A stretch of 35,383 nucleotides of DNA from Chloroflexota bacterium (GTDB lineage: Bacteria > Chloroflexota > Dehalococcoidia > Lucifugimonadales > JACPCL1): positions 1-35,383 of the forward strand of contig JACPCL010000007.1 of NCBI GenBank assembly GCA_016179765.1, read 5' to 3'. A program made the translations under genes and the position numbers. The notes below the pieces were generated by a model. It saw only the letters and a list, made by a program, of their open reading frames with translations. It was not told the DNA's origin and did not search any database. This document shows, piece after piece, positions 16,024 to 25,005 of this stretch (position 1 is its first letter; every line of letters begins with the position of its first letter).

Positions 16024-16980
16024 ATGCCCACCATTAACTCCGTCCTTGGCCCCCTGGACACGGCAAACCTGGGCTATACCTTGTCCCATGAGCACGTCAT
16101 GGTCAGCTCCGCCGGCATCCAGGCCACCTACCCGGAGTTCCTGGACCGCCGGGGAACCCTTGAGCGGGCCGTGGCCGAGATGTCCCAGGCCCACCGGGAA
16201 GGCGTCCGCACCATCGTAGACGTCACCACCCTGGATCTTGGCAGGGACGTGCGGCTGCTGGAGGAGGTCTCCCGGCGCAGCGGCGTGCAGTTCATCGTCG
16301 CCACCGGCACTTGGCGGGATATCCCACGGGTGTTCTGGGGCGCCAAGCCGGACCAGATCGCCGACCTGTACGTCCGGGAGATAGAGACGGGCATAGACGG
16401 CACGGGGATCAAGGCCGGCGTCATCAAGGTGGCGAACGACCAGGGCGGGGTAACGCCCGAAGGGGAGATTATCCTGCGGGCGGCGGCCCGGGCCAGCAAT
16501 CGCACCGGCGTCCCCATCTCCACCCACACCTGGGCGCCGGAGCGCGTGGGGGAGCAGCAGGTGCGCATCTTTGAGCAGGAGGGCGTCCCCCTGAACCGGG
16601 TCTACATTGGCCACAGCAACGACACCACCGACCTGGACTACCTCCTTGGCCTGCTGCGAAGAGGGGTGTGGATTGGCCTGGACCGCTACCCCGGCGGCCG
16701 CGCCCCAGGCACCCCCAACTGGGAGCAGCGCACGGAGACGGCCAAGCGCCTGATAGACGCGGGCTTCGGCCACCGCATCATGCTCTCCCATGACTGGTCG
16801 GTGACGCTGAGCATCGTCAGCCTGGAGCTCCAGGCGGAGCGCGCTCGCTACAACCCAGACGGCTATCTGTTCATCAAACGCCGGGTGGAGCCGCGCCTGG
16901 TGGAGTTGGGCGTTTCGCGTGTTGCGGTCGGCAGGATCAACACTGAGAACCCTCGCCGCTTCTTTGAGGGCCTCCCGTGA
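16024..16980 (+). CDS. Phosphotriesterase-family metal-dependent hydrolase
   Basis: The amidohydrolase-superfamily fold has a binuclear metal centre. All expected ligands are visible: His22 and His24 (SHEH), Lys135 (IKVA, the carboxylated lysine), His168 (STHTW), His197 (IGHSND) and Asp257 (SHDW). The product has 318 residues, normal for the family, which includes phosphotriesterases and lactonases; the substrate cannot be told from sequence. A strong GAGGAGG lies before ATG 16024. The gene stands alone. Confidence 0.92.
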   Translation: MPTINSVLGPLDTANLGYTLSHEHVMVSSAGIQATYPEFLDRRGTLERAVAEMSQAHREGVRTIVDVTTLDLGRDVRLLEEVSRRSGVQFIVATGTWRDIPRVFWGAKPDQIADLYVREIETGIDGTGIKAGVIKVANDQGGVTPEGEIILRAAARASNRTGVPISTHTWAPERVGEQQVRIFEQEGVPLNRVYIGHSNDTTDLDYLLGLLRRGVWIGLDRYPGGRAPGTPNWEQRTETAKRLIDAGFGHRIMLSHDWSVTLSIVSLELQAERARYNPDGYLFIKRRVEPRLVELGVSRVAVGRINTENPRRFFEGLP

Positions 16981-16990
16981 CCATTTGTGT

Positions 16991-17067
16991 CCCCCTCTCC
17001 TGCAGGAGAGGGGGAATCTGAATCTGGGGACACCCCAGACCCCGGCAGGAAACCCAAGGTTTCCTGC
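16991..17067. repeat. Two hairpins downstream of the hydrolase gene
   Basis: 16991-17014 is a perfect 24-base palindrome of the CCCCCTCTCC/GGAGAGGGGG type. 17045-17054/17058-17067 forms a 10-bp stem (GCAGGAAACC, loop CAA). Between them, TCTGGGGACACCCCAGACCCC resembles the interior of the elements at 12874 and 21000. These may end the hydrolase transcript. Confidence 0.65.
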
Positions 17068-17118
17068 ACCTTCCTGACTTTTGTGCAAAGCCACCTTCAA
17101 CCAGGGCGGGCGGCAGGG

Positions 17119-17343
17119 CTACATATCCGCCGACCGGCCGGTGTCGGGGTCCAACCACTGGGTGCCGCGTTCCTCCTCCTCCTCATCCAGGCGCTTCAGC
17201 TCCTCCACGAGCAGGCGCACGCGATGCTCCAGGCTAGAGCGTTCAGTGTCAGGCCCGCGGAAATAGGCCAGGTCCTGTTTCAGGAGAAAGAGGCGCTCGT
17301 TGACCACGCGGCGCCACACCTTGGGGTCTCTGAACATATCCAT
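17119..17343 (-). CDS. Small hypothetical protein
   Basis: A 74-residue product begins MDMFRDPKVWRRVVNERLF. It is highly charged, with a predicted helical run (HRVRLLVEELKRLDEEEEER) and a DPDTGR tail. I recognise no family. The codon composition fits a real gene, and the frame does not shadow another; no strong ribosome site is visible (a start at ATG 17337 is equally possible). Confidence 0.45.
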   Translation of the reverse strand: MDMFRDPKVWRRVVNERLFLLKQDLAYFRGPDTERSSLEHRVRLLVEELKRLDEEEEERGTQWLDPDTGRSADM

Positions 17344-17432
17344 AGCGGGCCAGCAGCAAAGAAGACTCTGGCCGTATCTTAGCATAAGGGCAATGTGCGG
17401 GAAATGTTAAGGGCTTCTTGTGTCGTTATATC

Positions 17433-18725
17433 CTACCGGAACTGGCCGGCCTCGGTGGAGCCGGCGAGGGCGGTGGTGGCGGACTCGCCGCCGCTGACGG
17501 TGAGGGCAATCTGGTCAAAGTAGCCCGCGCCCACCTCCTGCTGGTGCTTGGTGGCGGTGTAGCCGTCCTCCTCCAGGGAGAACTCCCGGTCCTGGATGCG
17601 GACGTAGGCGGGCATGCCCTCCTCTTTGTAGGCCTGGGCAAACTCAAAGGCATTGAGGTTGACCATGTGCCAGCCGGCCAGGGTGATGAACTGGAACTTG
17701 TAACCCATGCCGGCAAGCTCGTTTCGGAAGCTGGCGATGGTGGGCTCGTCAATCTTGGCGCGCCAGTTGAAGGAGGGGGAGCAGTTGTAGGCCATCATCT
17801 TGCCGGGGAACTGCTGGTGGATGGCGTCGGCGAACTCCCTGGCCTCGGCCAGGTCAGGATGCGACGTCTCAAACCAGAGCATGTCGGCGTAAGGGGCGAA
17901 GGCCAGGCCGCGGGCGATGGTGGACTGCATCCCGCCGGTCACCTCAAAGTAGCCCTCCTGGGTGCGGGCGCCGGTCAGGAAGGGGCGGTCGCGGGGGTCA
18001 ACGTCGCTGGTGATGAGCTTGGCGTCCAGGGAGTCGGTGCGGGCGACCAGCATGGTGGGCACGTCGCAGACGTCGGCGGCCAGGCGGGCGGCGTTCAGGG
18101 TGCGGCAGAACTGGGCGGTGGGCACAAGCACCTTGCCGCCCATGTGGCCGCACTTCTTTTCGGCGGCGAGCTGGTCCTCGTAGTGGACGCCCGCGGCGCC
18201 GGCCTCAATCATGTTGCACATCAGCTCAAAGGCGTGGATGGCGCCGCCGAAGCCAGCCTCGGCGTCGGCCACGATGGGGGCGTACCAGTAGACGCCGTTC
18301 TTGCCTTCCAAGGAGTGGATCTGGTCCTCCCGCATGAGGGCGTTGTTCAGGCGGCGCACCACGGTGGGCACGCTGTTGGCGGGGTAGAGGCTCTGGTCTG
18401 GGTAGGTCTGGCCAGCGGTGTTGGCGTCCCCTGCCACCTGCCAGCCGCTCATGTAGATGGCCTTGAGGCCGGCTTTGACCATCTGGGCCGCCTGGGCGCC
18501 CGTCATGGCGCCGAAGGTGGCTACATACGGCTCGGTGTTGAGGAGGCTCCACAGGCGCTCGGCGCCGGCTTTGGCCAGGGTATGCTCAATCTTCAGGCTG
18601 CCCCGCAGCTTCACGACGTCAGCAGCGGAGTAGTCGCGCTTGATGCCTTGCCAGCGGGGGTCATGAGCCCAGCGCTGCTCTAGCTCTTTGGTCTGCTGCG
18701 CGGGTTGGGGCCAGAACGCACCCAT
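17433..18725 (-). CDS. aceA: Isocitrate lyase
   Basis: The enzyme splits isocitrate into glyoxylate and succinate, the first step of the glyoxylate bypass. The 430-residue product has the signature KKCGHMGGK (190-198, catalytic Cys192), with the metal-binding region ADAEAGFGG and the C-terminal [18 protein letters not shown] lies about 6 bases before the ATG at 18725. It follows aceB by 23 bases, so the two form one operon. Confidence 0.97.
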   Translation of the reverse strand: MGAFWPQPAQQTKELEQRWAHDPRWQGIKRDYSAADVVKLRGSLKIEHTLAKAGAERLWSLLNTEPYVATFGAMTGAQAAQMVKAGLKAIYMSGWQVAGDANTAGQTYPDQSLYPANSVPTVVRRLNNALMREDQIHSLEGKNGVYWYAPIVADAEAGFGGAIHAFELMCNMIEAGAAGVHYEDQLAAEKKCGHMGGKVLVPTAQFCRTLNAARLAADVCDVPTMLVARTDSLDAKLITSDVDPRDRPFLTGARTQEGYFEVTGGMQSTIARGLAFAPYADMLWFETSHPDLAEAREFADAIHQQFPGKMMAYNCSPSFNWRAKIDEPTIASFRNELAGMGYKFQFITLAGWHMVNLNAFEFAQAYKEEGMPAYVRIQDREFSLEEDGYTATKHQQEVGAGYFDQIALTVSGGESATTALAGSTEAGQFR

Positions 18726-18748
18726 GGGACGCCTCCTTACGGCTGGTG

Positions 18749-20323
18749 TTATTCCAGGTATCGCATACCTGGCACGGTCAGAAACTCCACAAAGGTGGGA
18801 GAGAGGACAAGGTCATCCAGAAGCTCCGCCGCCTTGTCCAGGGAACCCGGGTTGTCGTGGGGCCGAGTATCCAGGAGCTTGCCCAGCTCCTCGGTCCGAA
18901 GCTCCGTGTAGAGACTGGCGGTCAAGGTGCGGCCATCGGCGACTTTGGTGTTGGCGTGCAGCCATTGCCACAACTGCGCGCGGGCGATCTCCGCCGTGGC
19001 GGTGTCCTCCATGAGGCCAAAGATGGCGACGGCGCCGCTGCCCTGGATCCATGCATCAACGTACTGAAGGGTAGCGCTGATGTTGTTGCGCAGGCCGCCC
19101 TCGGTCACCTCGCCGGTGGGAACGGTCAACAGGTCCGAGGCATTCACCTTCACCTCGGGGATCTTGTGGAGCTGGTGGGGGCCGGTGAAGGCCCGTTGGA
19201 ACACCTCGTGCACCGGTTCCACCAGGCCGGGGTGGGCCACCCAGGCGCCGTCAAAGCCCTGGGAGGCCTCCCGCTCCTTGTCGGTGCGCACCTGGCCCAG
19301 GGCGCGCTCGTTGGCTGCCCGGTCGTCCCGGCGGGGGATGTAGGTGGACATGCCGCCCAGGGCGTAGGCGCCGCGCTTGTGGCAGGTCTGCACCAGGAGC
19401 TCCGCGGCGGAGCGCAGGAAGTGGGTGGCCATGGTCACCTGGGAACGGTCAGGGAAAACCATGCTCTTGTCGCCGGAGAAGGTCTTGATGAAGCTGTAGA
19501 TGTAGTCCCAGCGGCCCAGGTTCAGCCCGGAGATGTGGGTCCGCAGTTCGTACAGGATCTCCTCCATCTCAAAGGCGGCCAGGATGTGCTCAATGAGCAC
19601 GGTGGAGTTGATCGTGCCGCGGGGCAGCTTGAGGGCGTCCTCGGAGAAGTCAAAGACCTGGTTCCACAGGCGCGCCTCCAGGTGGGACTGTAGCTTCGGC
19701 AAGTAAAAGTAGGGGCCGGTGCCGTTGTCTAGCTGGGCGTGGGCGTTGTGGAAGAGGGCCATGCCAAAGTCAAAGAGGCTGCCGGAGCAAGGCTGGCCGT
19801 CCACCAGCAGATGGCGCTCGGCCAGGTGCCAGCCGCGGGGTCGGATGACCAGGGTGGAGGTCTGGGCGTTGAGCCGGTAGTCCCGACCCTCTGGGGTGCT
19901 CACCTGGAGGGTGCGGCGCGCCGCGTTGCGCAGGTTGATTTGGCCCTGCAGCGTACGACCCCAGTGGGGCGCATGGGCGTCCTCAAAGTCCGTCATGTAG
20001 ACCTGGGCGCCAGAGTTAAGGGCGTTGATGAACATGCGGGGATCGGCGCTGGGGCCGGTGATCTCCACACGGCGGTTCGTCAGGTCCTTGGGCGCCTTGG
20101 CCACGCGCCACTCCTTGGCGCCGATGCCTGCGCTGCCAGGGTGGAAGTCTGGCAGGCTGCCGGCGTCAATCTCAATCTGGCGAGCCTTGCGCGCCTGGAG
20201 CAGGGAACGGCGAGTCGGCTCAAACTCCCGCGCCAGGTCCGCCACAAAGGCCAGCGCCTCAGGGGTGAGGATGGACACGGCCTCTGGCGAGACCTTTCCA
20301 AGCACTTGGATGGTGGATTTCAT
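18749..20323 (-). CDS. aceB: Malate synthase A
   Basis: The enzyme condenses glyoxylate with acetyl-CoA to give malate. The product has 524 residues, normal for the A form. The family signature appears as [26 protein letters not shown] and [10 protein letters not shown] are other conserved blocks. I chose ATG 20323, preceded by GGGAGGT; the frame open to 20422 has no family support beyond it. With aceA it allows growth on acetate or fatty acids, which fits an aerobic or respiratory lifestyle. Confidence 0.96.
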   Translation of the reverse strand: MKSTIQVLGKVSPEAVSILTPEALAFVADLAREFEPTRRSLLQARKARQIEIDAGSLPDFHPGSAGIGAKEWRVAKAPKDLTNRRVEITGPSADPRMFINALNSGAQVYMTDFEDAHAPHWGRTLQGQINLRNAARRTLQVSTPEGRDYRLNAQTSTLVIRPRGWHLAERHLLVDGQPCSGSLFDFGMALFHNAHAQLDNGTGPYFYLPKLQSHLEARLWNQVFDFSEDALKLPRGTINSTVLIEHILAAFEMEEILYELRTHISGLNLGRWDYIYSFIKTFSGDKSMVFPDRSQVTMATHFLRSAAELLVQTCHKRGAYALGGMSTYIPRRDDRAANERALGQVRTDKEREASQGFDGAWVAHPGLVEPVHEVFQRAFTGPHQLHKIPEVKVNASDLLTVPTGEVTEGGLRNNISATLQYVDAWIQGSGAVAIFGLMEDTATAEIARAQLWQWLHANTKVADGRTLTASLYTELRTEELGKLLDTRPHDNPGSLDKAAELLDDLVLSPTFVEFLTVPGMRYLE

Positions 20324-20577
20324 CGGGCAATACCTCCCACAAGGCGTTTCCCCAGATTCTAGAGGATTGGCCGCCGCAACCGCTACGTATGGGACAAGCA
20401 CTCCTCTGGAGGAAAGGCTCATGGGACTCCAGGTTCGTTGGGAGGGTGTTTGGTGCGTTTACACCATCAAGGATTCGCATCTTTGGGTTGCCCTGCCAAC
20501 CACCGTCTCCTAGGCAGGGCTGGCCCCAGAGGTGGGCTGGCAGATACAAACTGAGAGGATGCTGTGCGACGGTTTTC
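20324..20577 (-). other. Leader of the aceBA operon
   Basis: About 250 bases lie between the candidate promoter and aceB. Two stem-loops are visible: arms 20490-20497/20513-20520 (GCCCTGCC/GGCAGGGC) and 20451-20455/20462-20466 (TGGTG/CACCA). No known riboswitch was recognised. Confidence 0.4.
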
Positions 20578-20605
20578 ATTATAACGAGGGTGAGGTATAA
20601 AGCAA
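20578..20605 (-). promoter_or_regulatory. Candidate promoter of aceBA
   Basis: The minus strand has TTGCTT (20600-20605) and a perfect TATAAT (20578-20583) 16 bases apart. It would give a leader of about 250 bases. Confidence 0.45.
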
Positions 20606-20857
20606 GAGGATGATAACTATAGGAGCTATAGACTTGTTGAATACTCACTCCAAGAAGCATCTAACTCGTAGCAAAAGCGGGGAGAATATGGCAGCAATGC
20701 TCATGAATCTCACGGCTATCCCAGAGCATCGTGCCTTTATCCGCAGGAGGCGCTGCGAGCCAGGAATAGAGCGGCAAAATGCTTCAGCCACATGGCATTG
20801 GGTCTGTTCTATACGTTACGCTGGTCTGAGGTGTGGCGTAGGGGGAAACTTAAGGGG
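20606..20857. other. Lower-G+C stretch with no supported gene
   Basis: The sequence is visibly richer in A+T than its neighbours. An 83-codon frame (20610-20861, plus) has no recognisable features and I do not accept it. It may be decayed sequence. Confidence 0.3.
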
Positions 20858-21090
20858 CTAGTTATGGGTCAATGACCCCCAGTGGGGGTAATGAAAAAGG
20901 GGGTGTTCAGAGGGGCGAAGCCCCGGAGCTTGCCCTGGTGAGCCGAAGCCCTGAACGCAGTGAAGGGGGTAGCAATGGGACGGTCCGCCTGCGGCGGAGG
21001 GGGGTGTCCCCCAGAGAGAAATCCATCCGCCGCAGGCGGATACCTTGAACCCCCTTGAGGGGGTTTGGGGGTGTTCTTCCGCGGCCTCTA
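20858..21090 (-). mobile_element. Composite repeat block beginning at the RNase J stop
   Basis: Read on the minus strand from 21090, it starts with TAG and then has ACACCCCCAAACC, AAGGTATCCGCC and GGGGGACACCCCCC, as in the element at 12874-13027. A second TCCGCCTGCGGCGGA palindrome lies at 20984-20998, and a GGAGCTTGCCCTG...GAAGGGGG repeat at 20925-20969. The far end near CTAG at 20858 is not a clear inverted partner of the near end. No coding capacity. Confidence 0.5.
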
Positions 21091-22734
21091 GATCTCCACC
21101 GGCACGGGGATGATCAAAGGGCGCTGGTGCGTCTCCTCATACAAGAAGGCGCTGAGGCTCTCTTTCACGGCAACCGTAAGATACGACCAGTCCAGGGGGT
21201 GGCTCGGGCCCTTGTGGTCCACGGCCTTCAGTGCGGCCTGAGCAGCCCGCTCCATCAGGTCTGTGTGGCCCTCCGGCTCCACAAAGCCGCTGGAGACCAC
21301 CTCCGGCAGCTTCAGCACCTGGCCAGTGGTCTTGTCCACCGTCAGGATCACCACCACAATACCGTCGCGGGACAGGGTGCGGCGGTCTCGCAGCACAACG
21401 CTCTCCATGCCCCAGAGTTGCAGGCCGTCCACGTAGATATGGCCCGCCGGCACACGGCCCACAATGCGCCCCTCCTCCTTTGTAATCTCCAGGACATCGC
21501 CGTCCTCCAGGGCAAAGGTGTTCTCCTCCGGGACGCCTAGCTCCAGGGCCAGGCGGCTGTGAGCAATGAGGTGGCGGTACTCTCCGTGCACGGGCACAAA
21601 GAAGGTGGGCCGGGTGATGTTCAGCATGATCTTCAGCTCTTCCCGGCTGGCGTGGCCGTGAACGTGCACCGTGGCGATCTTGTCGTACAGCACCTCGGCG
21701 CCCTGGCGGTACAGGTTGTCAATGGTGCGGCTCACCACCGTCTCGTTGCCTGGGATGGGCGACGCCGAGATCACGACGGTATCGCCGGGGATGATGCTGA
21801 TCTCCTTGTGGTCGCCGTTGGCGATGCGCACCAGGGCGGAGGTGGGCTCTCCCTGGCTGCCGGTGGTCATGATGACCACCTGGTGGGGCTTGAGGTTGCC
21901 CAGGGCTCTCGTGGGGGCCAGCACTTTGTTAGGGTCCTGGAGATAGCCCGTGTCCAGGGCCATTTTCACGTTGTCCACCATGCTGCGGCCCACCACACAC
22001 ACCTTGCGTCCGTGCAAGGCGGCGGCGTCTATCACCTGCTGGATGCGCGCGATGAGGGAGGCGAAGGTGGCCACCATGACCCTTCCTGGGGCGACGGCGA
22101 TGACCTGCTCCAGTGCCTCGCCCACCACCTGCTCTGAGGGGGTATACCCCTCCACTTCGGCGTAGGTGGAGTCGGACATCAGCAGGAGGACGCCCCGGCC
22201 CAGGTGTCCCAGGTCCGTGGGCTGTCCATCGGCGGGGGTATGGTCTATCTTGAAGTCGCCGGTGTGGATGATGAGGCCCAGGGGCGTGCGGATGGCCAGG
22301 CCCATGGCGTCCGGGATGCTGTGGCAGACGCGGAAGAACTCCACGCTGAAGTCGCCGGCAATGACCGGCTTGCCAGGCTCCACCTCATGTACCCGGGCTT
22401 TCCGTATCCTGTGCTCCTTCAGCTTCACGTTGATGAGGCCCGCCGCCAGGCGCGGGGCGTACACCGGCACATCCAGAGCAGAGAGGACATAGGGCAGGGC
22501 GCCGGTGTGGTCTTCGTGCCCGTGGGTGATGAAGATAGCCCGGACGCGCTCCCGGTTTTCCCGTAGGTAGGTGATGTCTGGGATGACCAGGTCTACGCCC
22601 AGCATGTCCTCTTCTGGGAACATGACGCCGGCGTCTATGACGATGATGTCCTGGCCGTACTCCAGGGCCATCATGTTCTTGCCTATTTCACCGAGGCCAC
22701 CAAGGGGTATGACGCGAAGGGGCTGGTTTTGCAT
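21088..22734 (-). CDS. rnj: Ribonuclease J
   Basis: This is a metallo-beta-lactamase/beta-CASP nuclease that processes and degrades mRNA and matures rRNA, with both endo- and 5'-exonuclease activity in the family. The 548-residue product has the metal site HGHEDH at 71-76, the GDFKIDH and SDSTYAE blocks, the beta-CASP region with TGSQGEP, VHVHGHAS, and a C-terminal domain. I place the start at ATG 22734, where AGGAG sits close upstream; a GTG at 22746 is the alternative. The TAG stop coincides with the start of an inserted repeat element. Confidence 0.95.
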   Translation of the reverse strand: MQNQPLRVIPLGGLGEIGKNMMALEYGQDIIVIDAGVMFPEEDMLGVDLVIPDITYLRENRERVRAIFITHGHEDHTGALPYVLSALDVPVYAPRLAAGLINVKLKEHRIRKARVHEVEPGKPVIAGDFSVEFFRVCHSIPDAMGLAIRTPLGLIIHTGDFKIDHTPADGQPTDLGHLGRGVLLLMSDSTYAEVEGYTPSEQVVGEALEQVIAVAPGRVMVATFASLIARIQQVIDAAALHGRKVCVVGRSMVDNVKMALDTGYLQDPNKVLAPTRALGNLKPHQVVIMTTGSQGEPTSALVRIANGDHKEISIIPGDTVVISASPIPGNETVVSRTIDNLYRQGAEVLYDKIATVHVHGHASREELKIMLNITRPTFFVPVHGEYRHLIAHSRLALELGVPEENTFALEDGDVLEITKEEGRIVGRVPAGHIYVDGLQLWGMESVVLRDRRTLSRDGIVVVILTVDKTTGQVLKLPEVVSSGFVEPEGHTDLMERAAQAALKAVDHKGPSHPLDWSYLTVAVKESLSAFLYEETHQRPLIIPVPVEI

Positions 22735-22764
22735 GGTCTCCTGCACTGGGAAGGCAGCACAAGG

Positions 22765-23115
22765 CTACCTAAGGCGTTTGGCGTTCTGATACTGGACCGC
22801 CGTAAGAGTCATGATGCGGTCCACTTGAAACTGCGTAACGGAGACTCCCAAATTGTAATCTGCCGTTTCTCTCATGGTGCGCAATCGCCGCAGTGCCTCT
22901 GCCAGGGCTCCACGGTTGCGCCTGCGCAATTCTGCCATGACTCTACCGTGATCCGCGGCATTGTGCTGGGGCTGAAAACTGGGCATTTGGTCGCGCACCG
23001 TCAAGAAAAAGGCGTAGTACGCGCGGCTGGCGGCAGTGCGGCAATGGCTCTCGGGCACACTTTCTTGGCCAAGGAGGGACACCGCAAGCTGCCAAAAGTC
23101 GTCAGGATTGAACAT
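22765..23115 (-). CDS. HEPN-domain protein
   Basis: The 116-residue helical product has the HEPN pattern SRAYYAFFLTVRD and an R-x-x-ADYNLG block in the last helices (RETADYNL). HEPN proteins are often RNA-cutting toxins or accessory proteins paired with a nucleotidyltransferase antitoxin; the ribonuclease motif RxxxxH is not obvious here. The start overlaps the stop of the upstream gene by one base (TAATG), so the two are translationally coupled. Confidence 0.75.
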   Translation of the reverse strand: MFNPDDFWQLAVSLLGQESVPESHCRTAASRAYYAFFLTVRDQMPSFQPQHNAADHGRVMAELRRRNRGALAEALRRLRTMRETADYNLGVSVTQFQVDRIMTLTAVQYQNAKRLR

Positions 23116-23471
23116 TATTGACTCAGCGGTTCAACTTGTATGCCAATACTTTTCCAAAAAAACTCCTGCTGGCTCTTCGGGAGGGTCTGTTCCCAGTTCC
23201 CTATGTGATCTGACAAATTGGCCCAGAAGCGGCTTAGCGCCTCCAGAGACTGAGGCGCTTCGGTATAAAAGGTGATGACCGCCTCATGCAAGTCAGGGTC
23301 TTCATAGGAATCAAAGCGAGTCACAGCTACTTTTGTGATTTCCACGCGCCTCTTCTTGGCAAACTTCATGCCCTCATCAACGGCCTTCTTCACCCAGGGC
23401 AAATGGCCTCCCATGAGCGCTAGGGCCTCAGCCGAAAAAATCACTTCTGGGGTAGCTATGGTCTTCTGCAT
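23115..23471 (-). CDS. Unrecognised partner of the HEPN gene
   Basis: The 118-residue product has no Cys/His cluster and no GSxxRG nucleotidyltransferase motif. The N-terminal half has an alternating strand pattern around RRVEITKVAVTRFDSYEDPDLHEAVITFY; the C-terminal half is helical and Trp-rich (FWANLSDHIGNWEQ). A strong ribosome site (GGAGGGGAG) precedes ATG 23471. Its coupling to the HEPN gene suggests a functional pair, for instance an antitoxin; this is inference. Confidence 0.6.
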   Translation of the reverse strand: MQKTIATPEVIFSAEALALMGGHLPWVKKAVDEGMKFAKKRRVEITKVAVTRFDSYEDPDLHEAVITFYTEAPQSLEALSRFWANLSDHIGNWEQTLPKSQQEFFWKSIGIQVEPLSQ

Positions 23472-23483
23472 CTCCCCTCCCTG

Positions 23484-24080
23484 CTACAACATGCTGAGCT
23501 GCTTTGGCTCAGGCGCCTGGGCCGTCGCCGCCCTGGCCGCCTTGAGCTGGGCCGCCAGGGTCTTGAAGTCCTCCTCAACATCCTTGCGCAGGCTGGACTG
23601 GTGCAGCGCCGCCGCCGGGTGATACATGGGGAAGATGGTACGCTCGCCCGCTTGCCTGGGCCTGCCATGCACCTTGCTAATGGTCTGGCCGGGGAGGAAC
23701 CTGCCCAAGGAGTGCCGTCCCAAGGTGACGATGATCTTGGGCTGGAGAAGCTCTATCTGGCGGTCCAGGTATTTGCTACAGGCCGCAATCTCGCCGGGCA
23801 GGGGGTCACGGTTGTTGGGCGGGCGACACTTGACCATATTGGTGATGTACACCTGGCTCCTGCTGAGGCCCGCGGAGGCCAGGAGCTGCTCCAGGAGCTG
23901 GCCGGCGGCCCCCACAAAGGGCCGCCCCTGCTGGTCCTCGTTGTAACCCGGCCCTTCGCCGATGAACATCACCTCGGCGTGCTCCGGACCCTCGCCTGGG
24001 ACGGCGCGTGTGCGCCCCCCGCTCAGGGCGCAGTCGGTGCAGGCGTGGATGCGCTTGGTGATGTCCTGAAGCTCGGACAT
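23484..24080 (-). CDS. Family 4 uracil-DNA glycosylase, iron-sulfur type
   Basis: The enzyme removes uracil from DNA in base-excision repair. The 198-residue product has the motif GEGPGYNEDQQGRPFVG, four Cys for a 4Fe-4S cluster (Cys14, Cys17, Cys85, Cys101), TNMVKCRPPNNRDP and the C-terminal MYHPAAAL block, as in the UDG-4 family. The last residues QLSML resemble a sliding-clamp-binding pentapeptide. I chose ATG 24080, since the added 21 residues upstream are not family-like. Confidence 0.93.
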   Translation of the reverse strand: MSELQDITKRIHACTDCALSGGRTRAVPGEGPEHAEVMFIGEGPGYNEDQQGRPFVGAAGQLLEQLLASAGLSRSQVYITNMVKCRPPNNRDPLPGEIAACSKYLDRQIELLQPKIIVTLGRHSLGRFLPGQTISKVHGRPRQAGERTIFPMYHPAAALHQSSLRKDVEEDFKTLAAQLKAARAATAQAPEPKQLSML

Positions 24081-24158
24081 GGAGGTTCCCTTGAGATGAT
24101 CAAGGTAGAAGGCGGGCCTCACCCGCTTACGCCATGCTAGCATCGGTCTCCAAGAGAG

Positions 24159-24983
24159 TCAACGAGGGGGCGCGCGCCGGGCCTTGGGAGTAGGCGTAGG
24201 TGTAACCACATCGCAACCCAATTCCGCGGCAAGTTCCATAAGCGATGCATTGTTTGGAAACAACTTGAGAGCTTGCGCAATCTGATCACAGATTTCGCTC
24301 TGCTGTGGCTCGAGGGCTGGCGCGGGCATTGCCGTGAACGCATCTGAAGGGGTACTCGTCGCTGTAGGCGAAGGGATGGGTAACGGAGGAAGTCCAGGTG
24401 TGGACTTCGCCAAGCAGGTAACGCTGTAAGTCTGCACCTGGGTAGAGACGAGCATCCCATCCTTGCCCGCGAAGATGATGCTCATGGAGCCGTTGCTGGT
24501 ACCGACAGCCGTACACCGGAATGTAACAGTAGCTTGCGGTCCCACGAGGTTGTGGACAGCCACCGCAGGCTTCAGGAGGGAAATGGCAAAGAGAGCCAAG
24601 CCTTTGGCATGGTCAATCTTTACGTGCTGAAAGTAGCCTCCCGCCTGGTTTTTCTCATGGTCGCCCTGGAGTAGTAGGCCAGCCCTGATCTCTTGCACCT
24701 CAAGGATGGTGGGCTCAAAGGTTAGCTGCACCTGAGCCCCATACACGTCGCTGATCATCTCCCACACGATAATAGGGGCCTGGATGGTGTCCCCCACAAA
24801 GGCCGTCAGCGTTATGGGTGCGGTCGGACCAACGGCAGCGGCTACAACCGCCCCATTCTCCTTAGACACAACAGACACTTCAGGAGAGGGCGCAGCCAAA
24901 GCGCCGTCCTTGCGGCCCAGGACAGAAGCCAGGGCAACAACGACAGCAACCACAGCAATAAGTGCGGCCAGCCAGCGTTTCAT
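24159..24983 (-). CDS. Secreted cohesin-domain protein
   Basis: The product has 274 residues. The N-terminus has a signal peptide or membrane anchor (RWLAALIAVVAVVVALAS). A beta-rich domain at about 55-190 has the cohesin pattern: GDTIQAPIIV, GAQVQLTFEPTILEVQEI, LATVTFRC-like (ATVTFRC) and a closing strand. A Pro/Thr/Ser linker and a helical segment with AELGC then end in TPTPTPKARRAPPR. Cohesins bind dockerins; a dockerin gene lies two genes upstream in the same operon. It is the last gene of the operon; no strong ribosome site. Confidence 0.75.
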   Translation of the reverse strand: MKRWLAALIAVVAVVVALASVLGRKDGALAAPSPEVSVVSKENGAVVAAAVGPTAPITLTAFVGDTIQAPIIVWEMISDVYGAQVQLTFEPTILEVQEIRAGLLLQGDHEKNQAGGYFQHVKIDHAKGLALFAISLLKPAVAVHNLVGPQATVTFRCTAVGTSNGSMSIIFAGKDGMLVSTQVQTYSVTCLAKSTPGLPPLPIPSPTATSTPSDAFTAMPAPALEPQQSEICDQIAQALKLFPNNASLMELAAELGCDVVTPTPTPKARRAPPR

Positions 24984-25005
24984 TGGGGTTGCATGCGCGA
25001 AACGG

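Noticed and set aside
15817-17100. Open frame of 427 codons opposite the hydrolase gene
   Set aside because: Antisense shadow of the phosphotriesterase-family gene, running through repeats at both ends.
17418-18683. Open frame of 421 codons opposite aceA
   Set aside because: Antisense shadow of aceA with a repetitive Gly/Val/Ala product; the opposite strand is a perfect isocitrate lyase.
18746-19693. Open frame of 315 codons opposite aceB
   Set aside because: Antisense shadow; malate synthase on the other strand is complete.
20610-20861. Short frame of 83 codons in the lower-G+C intergenic region
   Set aside because: No ribosome site, no recognisable domain and no coupling to a neighbour.
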